Positions 53,657 through 62,220 of a DNA stretch of 64,000 nt are shown here, piece after piece. The notes under the pieces are model-generated. The model did not search any database. It saw nothing but the letters and a program-made list of their open reading frames with translations, and was not told the DNA's origin. This DNA comes from Nonomuraea angiospora (GTDB lineage: Bacteria > Actinomycetota > Actinomycetes > Streptosporangiales > Streptosporangiaceae), in NCBI RefSeq assembly GCF_014873145.1, contig NZ_JADBEK010000001.1, forward strand, positions 10,230,001-10,294,000, read 5' to 3'. The translations under genes were made by a program, and so were the position numbers. Positions within the stretch are counted from its first letter, which is position 1. Each line of letters opens with the position of its first letter.

Positions 53657-54415
53657 GTGCTGGAGCGGTTCGCGCTCGACGGCAAGGTGGCCATCGTCAC
53701 CGGCGCGTCCTCGGGGCTGGGCGTCGCGTTCGCCCGTGGTCTCGCGGAGGCCGGCGCCGACGTCGTGATCGGGGCCCGGCGCGCCGACCGCCTGGAGGAG
53801 ACGCGCAGGCTGGTCGAGGAGACCGGCCGGCGGTGCCTGGCCGTGCAGACCGACGTGGCCCGTCCGGAGGACTGCGACGCGCTGGTGGCCGCCGCCGTCG
53901 ACGCCATGGGCGCCGTGGACGTCCTGATCAACAACGCCGGCATCGGCACCGCCGTGCCCGCGCTGCGGGAGACGCCCGAGGAGTTCCGGCAGGTCATCGA
54001 CGTCAACCTGCTCGGCACGTACTGGATGGCTCAGGCGTGCGCGCGGGTGATGCGGCCCGGCTCCTCGATCGTGAACATCGGCAGCATCCTCGGCGAGACC
54101 ACGGCCGGGCTGCCCCAGGCCGCCTACAGCGCCTCGAAGGCGGCGATCATCGGCCTCACCAGGGACCTCGCGCAGCAGTGGACCGGCCGGCGCGGCATCC
54201 GGGTCAACTGCCTGGAGCCGGGGTTCTTCCACTCGGAGATGACCGAGCAGTTCAAGCCCGGCTACGTGGAGGCGGTCGTCGAGTCCAGGGTGGTGATGAG
54301 GCGGCCGGGCGATCCGGCGGAGCTGGTGGCCGCGGCGGTCTTCCTGGCGAGCGACGCGGCCTCGTACATCACCGGGGTGACGCTTCCGGTGGACGGCGGA
54401 GTCCTGCTCACCTGA
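53657..54415 (+). CDS. Short-chain dehydrogenase/reductase
   Basis: NAD(P)-dependent oxidoreductase of 252 residues. Cofactor motif TGASSGLG near residue 18, NNAG, catalytic Ser in NIGSILG and YSASK (Tyr-x-x-x-Lys). The acidic-or-basic cofactor selector is GARRADR, suggesting NADP. GTG at 53657 gives the usual LERFALDGKVAIVTGA beginning. A 3-oxoacyl or sugar/alcohol substrate cannot be told apart. Confidence 0.92.
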   Translation: MLERFALDGKVAIVTGASSGLGVAFARGLAEAGADVVIGARRADRLEETRRLVEETGRRCLAVQTDVARPEDCDALVAAAVDAMGAVDVLINNAGIGTAVPALRETPEEFRQVIDVNLLGTYWMAQACARVMRPGSSIVNIGSILGETTAGLPQAAYSASKAAIIGLTRDLAQQWTGRRGIRVNCLEPGFFHSEMTEQFKPGYVEAVVESRVVMRRPGDPAELVAAAVFLASDAASYITGVTLPVDGGVLLT

Positions 54416-54424
54416 CGCGGGCGG

Positions 54425-54868
54425 CTACGAGCCGAAGCTGGTCACCGGGCGGCCGCCCGAGCACTCGATCTCGAGCTCGACATCCACGCCCTCCTCCGGC
54501 TCGAACTCCACCTTGGCCCTGCGCGCGGGCCCCGGCTCGACGTGGTCCACCGAGTAGTTCTGGGCCGGGCTCCACGAGCGCAGCGTGACCAGATCGCCCT
54601 CGCACGAGGCGATCACGGTGCCGCCCGGGGTGCGGAGCAGCTTGTCCTGGACCGCCTGCGTCGGCGTCCCCGGCGTCGGGGTGGCATCGTCGGACGGGGT
54701 GCCGGTGGCGCGGTGGGTGGCGGTGTTGAGGGCGGCGCGGACCTCGGCGGGGCTGAGCACGTGTCCGGAGTCGCCGGTGAGGCCGGTGCCGAGCAGGGCG
54801 AGCACCGCCACGGCCGCGCCGGTCGCGGCGACGGCGGTGGCGGCCCAGGCCAGCACGAGTCTCTTCAT
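54425..54868 (-). CDS. Small exported hypothetical protein
   Basis: Protein of 147 residues with an N-terminal signal or anchor (RLVLAWAATAVAATGAAVAVLALLG). Its mature part has an Asp/Thr/Pro linker and a domain GGTVIASCEGDLVTLRSWSP followed by an acidic C-terminus (FEPEEGVDVELEIEC). Two Cys may bond. It is divergent from the response regulator gene and may be part of its regulon. Family not recognised. Confidence 0.7.
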   Translation of the reverse strand: MKRLVLAWAATAVAATGAAVAVLALLGTGLTGDSGHVLSPAEVRAALNTATHRATGTPSDDATPTPGTPTQAVQDKLLRTPGGTVIASCEGDLVTLRSWSPAQNYSVDHVEPGPARRAKVEFEPEEGVDVELEIECSGGRPVTSFGS

Positions 54869-54962
54869 GGTCGACAACCATCCCCCATGTACGGCTAACA
54901 CCAGGTTAAGGCGGCGCTAAGGCTGCTCAAGGCATCGTCATCGACCGTCTACGTTCTTGTAT

Positions 54963-55643
54963 ATGGCTGACATCCTGCTCATCGAGGACGACGTGGCGAT
55001 CCGCACGGCGCTCAGCCGCGGCCTGCGCGAGCTCGGTCACGCCGTCTCCTCGTCCCCGACGGCGCTGGACGGGCTGCGGCTGGCCGTGCAGGACCGTCCC
55101 GACCTGATCGTGCTCGACCTGGGCCTGCCGGATCTGGACGGGGTGGAGCTGCTGCGGATGTTGCGGGCGGTCAGCCGGGTGCCGGTCATCGTGGCGACCG
55201 CGCGCGACGGGGACGCCGAGATGGTGCCGGTGCTGGACGCGGGGGCCGACGACTACGTGGTCAAGCCGTACAGCGCGGCCCAGCTCGACGCGCGGGTGCG
55301 GGCCGTCCTGCGGCGGGCCGGGGGGTCGGCGCCGGAGCCGGCGCTGGCGGTGGGGGCGTTGCGGGTGGACCCGCGGGCGCGCACGGCCACGCTCGACGGG
55401 GCGGCGCTGGATCTGACGCCGCGCGAGTTCGACGTGCTGCACTATCTGGCCGCGCGGCCCGGCGAGGTGGTGACCAAGCGGGAGCTGCTGACGGAGGTGT
55501 GGCAGCTGCCGTACGGGGGTGCCGACAAGACCGTGGACGTGCACCTGTCGTGGCTGCGCAGGAAGCTGGGCGAGACGGCCGCGGAGCCCCGATACCTGCA
55601 CACGGTGCGCGGGGTCGGCGTCAAGCTGGTCGAGCCGTCATGA
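54963..55643 (+). CDS. OmpR/PhoB-type response regulator
   Basis: Two-component regulator of 226 residues. Receiver domain: acidic pair in IEDD, phosphoacceptor Asp in LIVLDLGLPD, Thr in IVATARD and Lys in VVKPYS. The winged-helix effector begins about 130 (LTPREFDVLHYLAARPGEVVTKREL) and ends TVRGVGVKL. A TACGTT hexamer lies 8 bp before the ATG, so the message may be leaderless. The kinase gene follows 40 bp later. Confidence 0.95.
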   Translation: MADILLIEDDVAIRTALSRGLRELGHAVSSSPTALDGLRLAVQDRPDLIVLDLGLPDLDGVELLRMLRAVSRVPVIVATARDGDAEMVPVLDAGADDYVVKPYSAAQLDARVRAVLRRAGGSAPEPALAVGALRVDPRARTATLDGAALDLTPREFDVLHYLAARPGEVVTKRELLTEVWQLPYGGADKTVDVHLSWLRRKLGETAAEPRYLHTVRGVGVKLVEPS

Positions 55644-55683
55644 CGCGCCTGACGACGGCTGCCGGGATCCGGAGGGGGCGGGC

Positions 55684-56922
55684 GTGAGGCGGTGGCTGGC
55701 GTTGCTGGTGGCGGCCACGACGTCCCTCGTGCTGATCGCGCTGCTGGTGCCGATGGCGCTGCTCATCCGGGCCGTGGCCGAGAACGGCGCGATGGGCAGG
55801 GCGACCGCCGCCGCCGAGTCCGTTGCGGTCGCGGTGGGCACGCCCGACCTGGAGCTGGCGATGGCGCAGGTGTCGCGTCCGGTGACGGTGTTCCTGCCGG
55901 ACGGGCGTACGGCGGGGGCGGCGGCGGCCCGTACCGACGCGGTGCGCCTGGCCGCGACCGGGCGCAGCGTCACTGCCGTGGCCTCCGGTGGCAGGGAGGT
56001 GCTGGTCTCCGCGCAGTCGTCCGGGGGGACGGCGGTGATCAGGGTGTTCGTGCCGGACGCGGAGCTGACGAAGGGCGTGCGCGAGGCGTGGCTGGGGCTG
56101 CTCGTGCTGGGGATCGTCCTGGTGGTGCTGGGGATCGTGCTGGCGGACCGGCTGGCGCTGGCCGTCACGCGGCCGGTGGACGGGCTGGCCCGGGTCTCGC
56201 ACCGGCTGGCCGGCGGCGACCTGACGGCCCGGGCGGAGCCGGGCGGGCCGCCGGAGGTGCGTTCGGTGGCGCTGGCGCTCAACCATCTGGCGGGGCGGAT
56301 CGATGAGCTGCTGGTGGCGGAGCGGGAGTCGGTGGCCGACCTGTCGCACCGGCTGCGTACCCCTTTGACCGGCCTCAGGCTGGACGCCGAGTCGCTGCGG
56401 GACCCGGAGGAGGCGGCACGGGTGCAGGCCCGCGTGGACGCGCTGGAGCGGGCGGTGAGCGCCGTCATCACCGAGGCGCGGCGCCGCTCGGCCGGGCGCG
56501 CGTCGTGCGACGCGGCGGCGGTGGTGGGGGAGCGGGTGCGGTTCTGGTCGGTGCTGGCGGAGGACCAGTGCCGCGAGCTGTCGATCTCGCTGCCCGACGG
56601 GCCGCTGCCCGTCGCGGTGAGCGCCCAGGAGCTCGCGGCCTGCGTGGATGCCCTGCTCGGCAACGTCTTCGCGCACACGCCGGAAGGGGCCTCCATGGCG
56701 GTACGGCTCACGCCGCACCCGTCGGGGGCCGTGCTGGCGGTCGAGGACTCGGGGCCCGGCTTCGACCCGGAGCTGCTGGAACGGGGCAACAGCGGGGGCG
56801 GTTCGACCGGCCTCGGGCTCGACATCGCCCGCCGTACCGCCGAGTCCTCGGGCGGCCACCTGGCCGTCTCCACGCCCGAAGGGGGCGGCGCACGGGTGGA
56901 GGTGGTCTTTACCACCGCTTAG
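55684..56922 (+). CDS. Sensor histidine kinase
   Basis: Membrane kinase of 412 residues. Helix 1 about residues 4-28 (LALLVAATTSLVLIALLVPMALL), an outer sensor domain of about 110 residues without recognisable fold, helix 2 (LGLLVLGIVLVVLGIVLADRLAL), a HAMP linker (RPVDGLARVSHRLAGGDLTA), then DHp with phosphoacceptor His in DLSHRLRTPLTGL. ATPase boxes: N in LLGNVFAHTPEG, G1 VEDSGPGF, G2 GSTGLGLDIA. GTG at 55684 after GGAGGGGG. The sensor may respond through the PepSY protein encoded next. Confidence 0.93.
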   Translation: MRRWLALLVAATTSLVLIALLVPMALLIRAVAENGAMGRATAAAESVAVAVGTPDLELAMAQVSRPVTVFLPDGRTAGAAAARTDAVRLAATGRSVTAVASGGREVLVSAQSSGGTAVIRVFVPDAELTKGVREAWLGLLVLGIVLVVLGIVLADRLALAVTRPVDGLARVSHRLAGGDLTARAEPGGPPEVRSVALALNHLAGRIDELLVAERESVADLSHRLRTPLTGLRLDAESLRDPEEAARVQARVDALERAVSAVITEARRRSAGRASCDAAAVVGERVRFWSVLAEDQCRELSISLPDGPLPVAVSAQELAACVDALLGNVFAHTPEGASMAVRLTPHPSGAVLAVEDSGPGFDPELLERGNSGGGSTGLGLDIARRTAESSGGHLAVSTPEGGGARVEVVFTTA

Positions 56923-56957
56923 CGCGCGATTATCGGAGATCGCGATTTCGTGGGGTC

Positions 56958-57320
56958 ATGCAGATCACGAAGAAGTTCATCGTCGTCGGTGCCGGGATCG
57001 TCACGCTGGTCGCGGGCGGGGGCGTCGCCTTCGCCGCCACCACGTCCCCGGCCGCCACGCCCAACGTCACGGCCGCCGCGCCCAAGGTCACGGCCGAGCA
57101 GGCCATGCAGATCGCGCACAAGGAGGTGGCCGGGGCCTGGGTCAGCGAGGTCGACTACCAGCGCAGGGGCACGCGGCCCGACGTGTGGGAGGTCGAGCTG
57201 ACCAAGGGCACGCAGCGCCACGAACTGGACGTGGACGCGGCCACCGGCAAGGTCACCAAGCACGAGACGGACAAGAACGACGACCACGGCCGTGACGACC
57301 ACGGCCACGACGACGACTGA
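56958..57320 (+). CDS. Exported PepSY-domain protein
   Basis: Protein of 120 residues with a cleavable signal (KKFIVVGAGIVTLVAGGGVAFA) and one PepSY domain (VTAEQAMQIAHKEVAG, VWEVELTKGTQRHELDVDAATGKV). The tail is a His/Asp cluster (DDHGRDDHGHDDD), able to bind divalent metal. PepSY proteins beside two-component systems often report on envelope or metal stress. 35 bp downstream of the kinase. Confidence 0.9.
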   Translation: MQITKKFIVVGAGIVTLVAGGGVAFAATTSPAATPNVTAAAPKVTAEQAMQIAHKEVAGAWVSEVDYQRRGTRPDVWEVELTKGTQRHELDVDAATGKVTKHETDKNDDHGRDDHGHDDD

Positions 57321-57339
57321 CCGCATCCCTACGGTCACC

Positions 57340-57364
57340 GGCCCACCGCGCGCGGCGGTGGGCC
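57340..57364. terminator. Terminator between PepSY and nuclease genes
   Basis: GGCCCACCGC (57340-57349) pairs perfectly with 57355-57364 around a GCGCG loop, followed by TTCGG. It lies between convergent stop codons (57320 and 57373) and can serve both. Confidence 0.8.
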
Positions 57365-57372
57365 TTCGGCCG

Positions 57373-58161
57373 TCAGCGGGTCATCTTCATGACGATCGGA
57401 CGGTGGTCGGACAGGGTGCTCGACAGGACGGAGCCGCTCGTGGTGGTGACGCCCTTGGTGTAGATGTAGTCGATGCGGGCGTCCCCGTGGGTCGGCTGGT
57501 TGGCATACCTGGCGCCGGTGTCCACCCAGCCCGCGCTCACGAACTTCTTCGACAGCGCGTCCGTGGGCGGCGCGTTGAAGTCGCCGGTGAGGATCAGCGG
57601 GGACCGGTTGGCGAGGTAATTGCGCACCTTGTCCGCCTGGGCCTCGCGGCGGGCCACCGAGGTGGCCGACAGGCCGGGGGACAGGTGGGTGGTGAACACC
57701 GTGATCGTCGAGCCGCCGCCGAGGTCGAGCTTGGCCCCGGCCATGGAGCGGTTGACCGGGCAGGTCTCGAAGTCGCTGATCGGGATCGTCACGCGTTCGA
57801 GGATCTTGAACGCGGACAGGATCGCGTTGCCCGCCTTGCCCGGCTGCGGATCGTCACAGGGGCCGGGGTTGTCGCCCGCGCCGAAGTGGGCGTTGGCCGT
57901 GATGTCCCAGCCGAGCTCGTCCGCTAACTGCTTGACCTGGTCGGCTTCCGGCTTGCGATGGATCTCCTGCACGGTCACGATGTTGGCGCCGCTGCCGCGG
58001 ATCACCCCGGCGATGGCCTTCATGTCGGCGGTGTCGCCCGCGACGTTCCAGTTGAGGACCACCAGGTTCGTCGTGGCGTGCGCCGGGGCGGGCAGGGCGG
58101 TGGAGGCGAGCACCGTGACCGCGGCGGCAATCATCACTTTGATCCGTTTTGTCGCATGCAT
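57373..58161 (-). CDS. Secreted endonuclease/exonuclease/phosphatase family protein
   Basis: Exported Mg-dependent phosphoesterase of 262 residues. Sec signal with AXA site (MIAAAVTVLASTALPAPAHA). Motifs of the EEP (DNase I-like) fold: VLNWNVAGD, VTVQEIH, TTHLSP, LTGDFNAPP and LSDHRPIV. These hold the catalytic Asn, Glu, His and Asp residues. DNA, RNA or phospholipid could be the substrate. Two adjacent exported nucleases (with 58204) are encoded in the same direction, 42 bp apart. Confidence 0.88.
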   Translation of the reverse strand: MHATKRIKVMIAAAVTVLASTALPAPAHATTNLVVLNWNVAGDTADMKAIAGVIRGSGANIVTVQEIHRKPEADQVKQLADELGWDITANAHFGAGDNPGPCDDPQPGKAGNAILSAFKILERVTIPISDFETCPVNRSMAGAKLDLGGGSTITVFTTHLSPGLSATSVARREAQADKVRNYLANRSPLILTGDFNAPPTDALSKKFVSAGWVDTGARYANQPTHGDARIDYIYTKGVTTTSGSVLSSTLSDHRPIVMKMTR

Positions 58162-58203
58162 GCCGTTGGATCTTACGGACCGCGTGACAGTTCGTATAGA
58201 TCT

Positions 58204-58890
58204 TCAGCAGCTCGACAGGATGCTCTCCATGGCGTCCTTCTCCGCCGACGTCACCCAGACGCCGTACTTCGTCTTCACGTCGATCTGGCGGGCGATGTAG
58301 GTGCACCGGTACGCCTTGCGCGGCGGCAGCCAGGTGGCGGCGTCGGAGTCGCTCTTCTGGCCGTTGAGCGGGCCGTCGACGGCCATGAGGTTCAGCGGGT
58401 CGTTGGCGAACTCCTTGCGCTTGTCCGCCGCCCACTGCTGCGCGCCCTTCTGCCAGGCGTCCGACAGCGGGATCACATGGTCGATCTGGACGGCGGTGCT
58501 GGTGTCCTGACCGCGCTTGAAGTTGATCGTCTTGCCGCTGTACGGGTCGTGCAGCGTGCCGCTCAGCACGATGCAGTCGTGGGTCCCGGCCTTGAACTTC
58601 TCGTCCACCAGGTCCCGCTTGAGAATGTCGTTACGGGTGTCGCAGCCGTTGTGGTCGACGTCCGCCCACGCCGGGCCGAACTTGTCCCGGTCGAACCCGG
58701 TCTTCGGCGCGCGGCCCTTGACGGTTAACTTGTCGAGCTTCTTGCGGGCGTCCGACACGGACACCGAGTCGGACTTGCCCCCCTTATCGGTGCCGGCCGA
58801 GGACTGCCCCTGCAGCCCGCCGCAGCCCGCCAGCACCGCCACCGTGGCCGTACCGGCCATGAACGCCCGAACCCGCCGCCCCACGCCCAC
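58204..58890 (-). CDS. HNH endonuclease-family lipoprotein (DUF1524/GmrSD-like)
   Basis: Protein of 228 residues with lipobox VLAGC near residue 23, so membrane-anchored outside the cell. The HNH core reads VQIDHVIPLSDAW, then FANDPLNLMAVDG, and RCTYIARQIDVKTKYGVWV at the end. Catalytic His and metal-site Asn are present. Common as a single exported nuclease in actinomycetes. Start at GTG 58890; a second GTG 6 bp later is equally good. First gene of a likely two-gene unit with the EEP nuclease. Confidence 0.88.
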   Translation of the reverse strand: MGVGRRVRAFMAGTATVAVLAGCGGLQGQSSAGTDKGGKSDSVSVSDARKKLDKLTVKGRAPKTGFDRDKFGPAWADVDHNGCDTRNDILKRDLVDEKFKAGTHDCIVLSGTLHDPYSGKTINFKRGQDTSTAVQIDHVIPLSDAWQKGAQQWAADKRKEFANDPLNLMAVDGPLNGQKSDSDAATWLPPRKAYRCTYIARQIDVKTKYGVWVTSAEKDAMESILSSC

Positions 58891-59037
58891 TCCCCAGACT
58901 TCGCCGAACCTTCGTAAAGTCTAGGTCAAGTGCCCATAAAAGGCCTTATCACGCGTCCAAGCTGCTCACTTCAACGTTTGCCGTGGCAAGGCTGCCTTAA
59001 CCTGAACGTAGATCACTGCATGCCGGAAAGAGGGGAC

Positions 59038-60024
59038 ATGGCGCAGCGGCGCTTGCTGGAGGGACTCGGCGTCACCGTCGCCGAGGAGACCGCCTACCGC
59101 GCGCTGCTCAGGCACGGACCTGCGACGCTGAGCCAGCTCGCCGCCGAGACCGGCTCCTCCGCCGCGGCCATCCGCCGCATGCTGCCCAGGCTGGAGGACC
59201 TCGGCCTCATCTCCCGGGTGGCCGGCCGGCCGCTGCGGCTGATCGCCACCCCGCCGAACGTCGCCATCGACATCCTCGTCGCGCGCCGCCAGGAGGAGAT
59301 CGCGCACAGCAGGGCCGCCGCCGCGCTGCTGGCCACCGAGGTCGCCGACCGCAACGGGCCGAACCCGGAGGAGGTGCTGGAGGTGGTGAGCGGGCGCGAC
59401 GCCGTGGCCCGCCGCTATCTCCAGCTGGAGCGCAACGCCACGCGGGAGATGCTCGTGCTGGTGCATCCGCCGTACGCGGTGGACGTCAGCGACGACCTGG
59501 AGAACCGCAGGCGGGCGGCCCGCCAGGGGGCGCCCACCCGCGGCATTTACGGTCCGCAGGCGTTCGAGCACCCCGGCATGCTGGCCCACACGCGGCGGGC
59601 CGTCGCCGACGGCGAGCAGGCCAGGCTCGGGCAGGTGCCGGTCAAGCTGGCCATCGCCGACGCCCGCACCGCCATCCTGCCCCTGGTCTCCGACGAGGAC
59701 CAGGCCGTGGAGAGCGCGCTCGTGGTGCACCCGTCCGCGCTGCTGGACGCCCTGGTGGGGCTGTTCGAGACGCTGTGGCGGGCCGCCGTGCCGCTCCGCC
59801 TGACCGCCGCGGAGGGCCTGGAGCCCGAGGTGTGGCCGCGCACGCCCGACACCGAGGTGCTGGCGCTGCTGGCGGCCGGGATGAAGGACGACGCCATCGC
59901 CAGGCAGCTGGGGCTCAGCCCGCGTACGGTGCAGCGCCGGGTGCAGATGCTGTGCGAGCGCCTGGACGCCAGGACCCGCTTCCACGCGGGGTTCCTCGCC
60001 GCCCAGCACCGCCTGCTCGAATGA
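59038..60024 (+). CDS. TrmB-type / LuxR-type HTH transcriptional regulator
   Basis: Regulator of 328 residues. N-terminal winged helix of TrmB kind (EETAYRALLRHGPATLSQLAAETG, then RMLPRLEDLGLISRV), a middle phospholipase-D-like/sensor region and a C-terminal LuxR helix-turn-helix (EVLALLAAGMKDDAIARQLGLSPRTVQRRVQML). Such paired-HTH proteins are frequent in Streptomyces and relatives. The ATG follows GAGGGG. It is convergent with the metallopeptidase gene at only 4 bp. Confidence 0.85.
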   Translation: MAQRRLLEGLGVTVAEETAYRALLRHGPATLSQLAAETGSSAAAIRRMLPRLEDLGLISRVAGRPLRLIATPPNVAIDILVARRQEEIAHSRAAAALLATEVADRNGPNPEEVLEVVSGRDAVARRYLQLERNATREMLVLVHPPYAVDVSDDLENRRRAARQGAPTRGIYGPQAFEHPGMLAHTRRAVADGEQARLGQVPVKLAIADARTAILPLVSDEDQAVESALVVHPSALLDALVGLFETLWRAAVPLRLTAAEGLEPEVWPRTPDTEVLALLAAGMKDDAIARQLGLSPRTVQRRVQMLCERLDARTRFHAGFLAAQHRLLE

Positions 60025-60028
60025 GCTG

Positions 60029-61930
60029 CTAAGCCTCGGCGCTCAGGGCCGTCTTCGTCAGCTCCGCCTGGCGCTGGATCTGACCCAGGACGATGGGGTT
60101 CACCCCCTTGGCCTGGAACGTGGCGACCATCTGGTCCATCACCGCGTTCGCCCGGTCGAGGTCCCCCTGCCGCGCCTCGGCCCTGGCCAGGCGGCGCATC
60201 ACCAGGTTCAGGGTGATGTTGTCGATGCTCGCGTCGCGGGCGACCCGGCTGAGGTGCTCGATGCCCTGCTCGGGATCCGGCGGCCGGACACGCAGCCGCT
60301 TGCCCGCCGTCACCGCCTTGAACCCGCGCTCGGCGTTCAGCCCCTTGACCAGGCGGGCGTAGACGGCCAGCGGGTGGGCGCCGTACCGGTCGATGACCTC
60401 GTCCAGGGCCTCGTTCCCCGAGCGCAGCGCGGGCGAGTCGGAGCCGAGCAGCGAGAACAGCTGCCCCTGCTCCTCGCCCAGCATCAGCTCGGCCACCTGG
60501 TGGTCGTCGCGGCCGACCGGGAAGCGCACCCTGACCAGGCACGCGGGGGAGACGATGCGGGAGCCGTCCGCGGCGATGTACTGGGCGCGCACGTGATACT
60601 CGCCGGGCTGCTGGAAGTAGTGCCCGTCGCGGCCGTGCCCGATGTACGCGCTGCGGTACATGGCCGGGTTGCCCTCGTCGAGCCGGATCTCCGGCGAGGT
60701 GTCCACGCAGTGCCGCATCATCGGCCGGTACAGCACGGTCCTGCCGCCCGGCTGCGTGATCGACACCTGGGTGAACTCGGTGTCGGGGTGCAGGTGGCCG
60801 TGCGTGACGCGGGGCTCGCCGGCGCAGGACAGCTTGAACTCGACCACGACGGGCTCGCCCAGCTCGAACGACTCCTTGGCGCGCAGCTCCAGCCGCAGCC
60901 CGGAGCGGTCCTCGACGGGCTGCTCGAACGGCGCGATCTCGGCGGCGCCGGTGCCGAACGCGTTCGCGCCCATGGCCACGTCACGGTAGAAGCCGTGGCG
61001 CAGGTGGACCAGCTCCGGGTCCGTGAAGTGGAACGGGAACGCCGCCCAGTAACCCGGCTCGCCGCCTGGGCGATAGTTCTGCACGTAGTTCATCCACGAC
61101 AGGTCGCCGAAGCCCCCGTCGGGGCCCAGCGGCTGGGGCGGGGTGCCGAGGTTCTTCTGCCAGGAGTGCAGCAGGTTGAAGGCGTGCCCGAGCTCGTGCA
61201 CGTACGTACGCAGCTGCGCCCGCTGCGCCTGCGGCGTGGTCCCCTTGATCACGTCGTAGAACACCGCGGACCCCTGCCGCTGGTGCGCGTCGTTGTAGTC
61301 GAACATGATCCCCCGGTAGCCGCCCACGTGCTTGCTGGCCACCAGCAGCCACACGCGCCAGGCCGGCGCGTCGCCGAACGCGCTGAACTGCTGCGTCATC
61401 GCGTGATGCAGCTCGGCGTCGTCCCACGCCAGGTCCGCGCCCGACCCGTCCACCGGGATCACCCCCGGCTCGGCGAGGGTCAGCTCGATGCCCGCCTCCG
61501 CGTACGCCGCCCGCACGCTCAGCTCCCTGGCCGGCGAGCCGTCCGGCCCCGGCAGCGTGCCGGTCCGGTACGACACGAACGGCACGGTCCCGACCACGGA
61601 GTCCTGCTCCAGCAGCACGCTGCGGAAGTAAGGAGAGGCGAAGGCCACCTGGTACGTGCGCCCCGCGACCTCCGCCGTGCCCGAGCCGCCGTCGATCGTG
61701 ACGCTCACGTCCTTCACCGGAGTGTCGAACGTGAAGACCCCGCGCCCCTGGATCCGGGCCCCCTCGACGGTGGGGGAGTCGACCACGAACGAGCCTGCGT
61801 AGGAGGTCGTCGCGCCCGCCACGGTGAACAGATCACCGCTCACCCGCCCGGTCGGCCTGGCCCCGTCGACGTCGACCCGGAGCGCCAGCTGCGAGTCGCC
61901 GTCCTGTCCCTGGTACAGCCCGCTGATCAT
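60029..61930 (-). CDS. Uncharacterised HExxH metallopeptidase-like protein
   Basis: Protein of 633 residues with zinc motif VHELGHAFNLLHS (HExxHxxxxxH, metzincin type) near residue 245. The N-terminal 150 residues are beta-rich (GRVSGDLFTVAG; GSFVVDSPTVEG) and the C-terminus is helical (IEHLSRVARDASIDNITLNLVMRRLARAEARQG). There is no signal peptide or membrane helix, odd for a metzincin. GAGGGAGC precedes the ATG at 61930. I do not know the family; the middle part (YRSAYIGHGRDGHYFQQPGEYHVRAQY) suggests a carbohydrate- or lipid-binding beta domain. Confidence 0.75.
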   Translation of the reverse strand: MISGLYQGQDGDSQLALRVDVDGARPTGRVSGDLFTVAGATTSYAGSFVVDSPTVEGARIQGRGVFTFDTPVKDVSVTIDGGSGTAEVAGRTYQVAFASPYFRSVLLEQDSVVGTVPFVSYRTGTLPGPDGSPARELSVRAAYAEAGIELTLAEPGVIPVDGSGADLAWDDAELHHAMTQQFSAFGDAPAWRVWLLVASKHVGGYRGIMFDYNDAHQRQGSAVFYDVIKGTTPQAQRAQLRTYVHELGHAFNLLHSWQKNLGTPPQPLGPDGGFGDLSWMNYVQNYRPGGEPGYWAAFPFHFTDPELVHLRHGFYRDVAMGANAFGTGAAEIAPFEQPVEDRSGLRLELRAKESFELGEPVVVEFKLSCAGEPRVTHGHLHPDTEFTQVSITQPGGRTVLYRPMMRHCVDTSPEIRLDEGNPAMYRSAYIGHGRDGHYFQQPGEYHVRAQYIAADGSRIVSPACLVRVRFPVGRDDHQVAELMLGEEQGQLFSLLGSDSPALRSGNEALDEVIDRYGAHPLAVYARLVKGLNAERGFKAVTAGKRLRVRPPDPEQGIEHLSRVARDASIDNITLNLVMRRLARAEARQGDLDRANAVMDQMVATFQAKGVNPIVLGQIQRQAELTKTALSAEA

Positions 61931-61988
61931 GGGCGCTCCCTCGCTCGGGGCCTACACGAGGGAACACTTCACCGGCCGAGGGTGCCTG

Positions 61989-62201
61989 TCAACGCGATCC
62001 GCGAACTTGGAGAGCCCCGAGCAGCTCCTCCGACGCCCTGGTGATCGTCTCCACCGCCCGGTCGAACGCCTCGGCGTTGTGCGCGGCGGGCGCGCGGAAG
62101 CCGGAGATCTTCCTGACGTACTGCAACGCCGCCGCCCGCACGTCCTCCTCGGTCACGCTCTCGGTGAACGGGGGGCGCAGGGTCTTGATGCTTCTACACA
62201 T
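61989..62201 (-). CDS. DUF2277 domain protein
   Basis: Protein of 70 residues matching DUF2277: MCRSIKTLRPPF at the start and EEDVRAAALQYVRKISGFRAP next. Small, soluble, function unknown; widespread in actinobacteria as a single gene. Cys2 is a conserved feature. Confidence 0.85.
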   Translation of the reverse strand: MCRSIKTLRPPFTESVTEEDVRAAALQYVRKISGFRAPAAHNAEAFDRAVETITRASEELLGALQVRGSR

Positions 62202-62220
62202 GCCTTTACCGTAACTTCGT

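Noticed and set aside
50813..54232. Open frame of 1139 codons opposite the TPR-like and SDR genes
   Set aside because: Runs through several real genes on the other strand and through their intergenic region; composition typical of antisense frames in GC-rich DNA.
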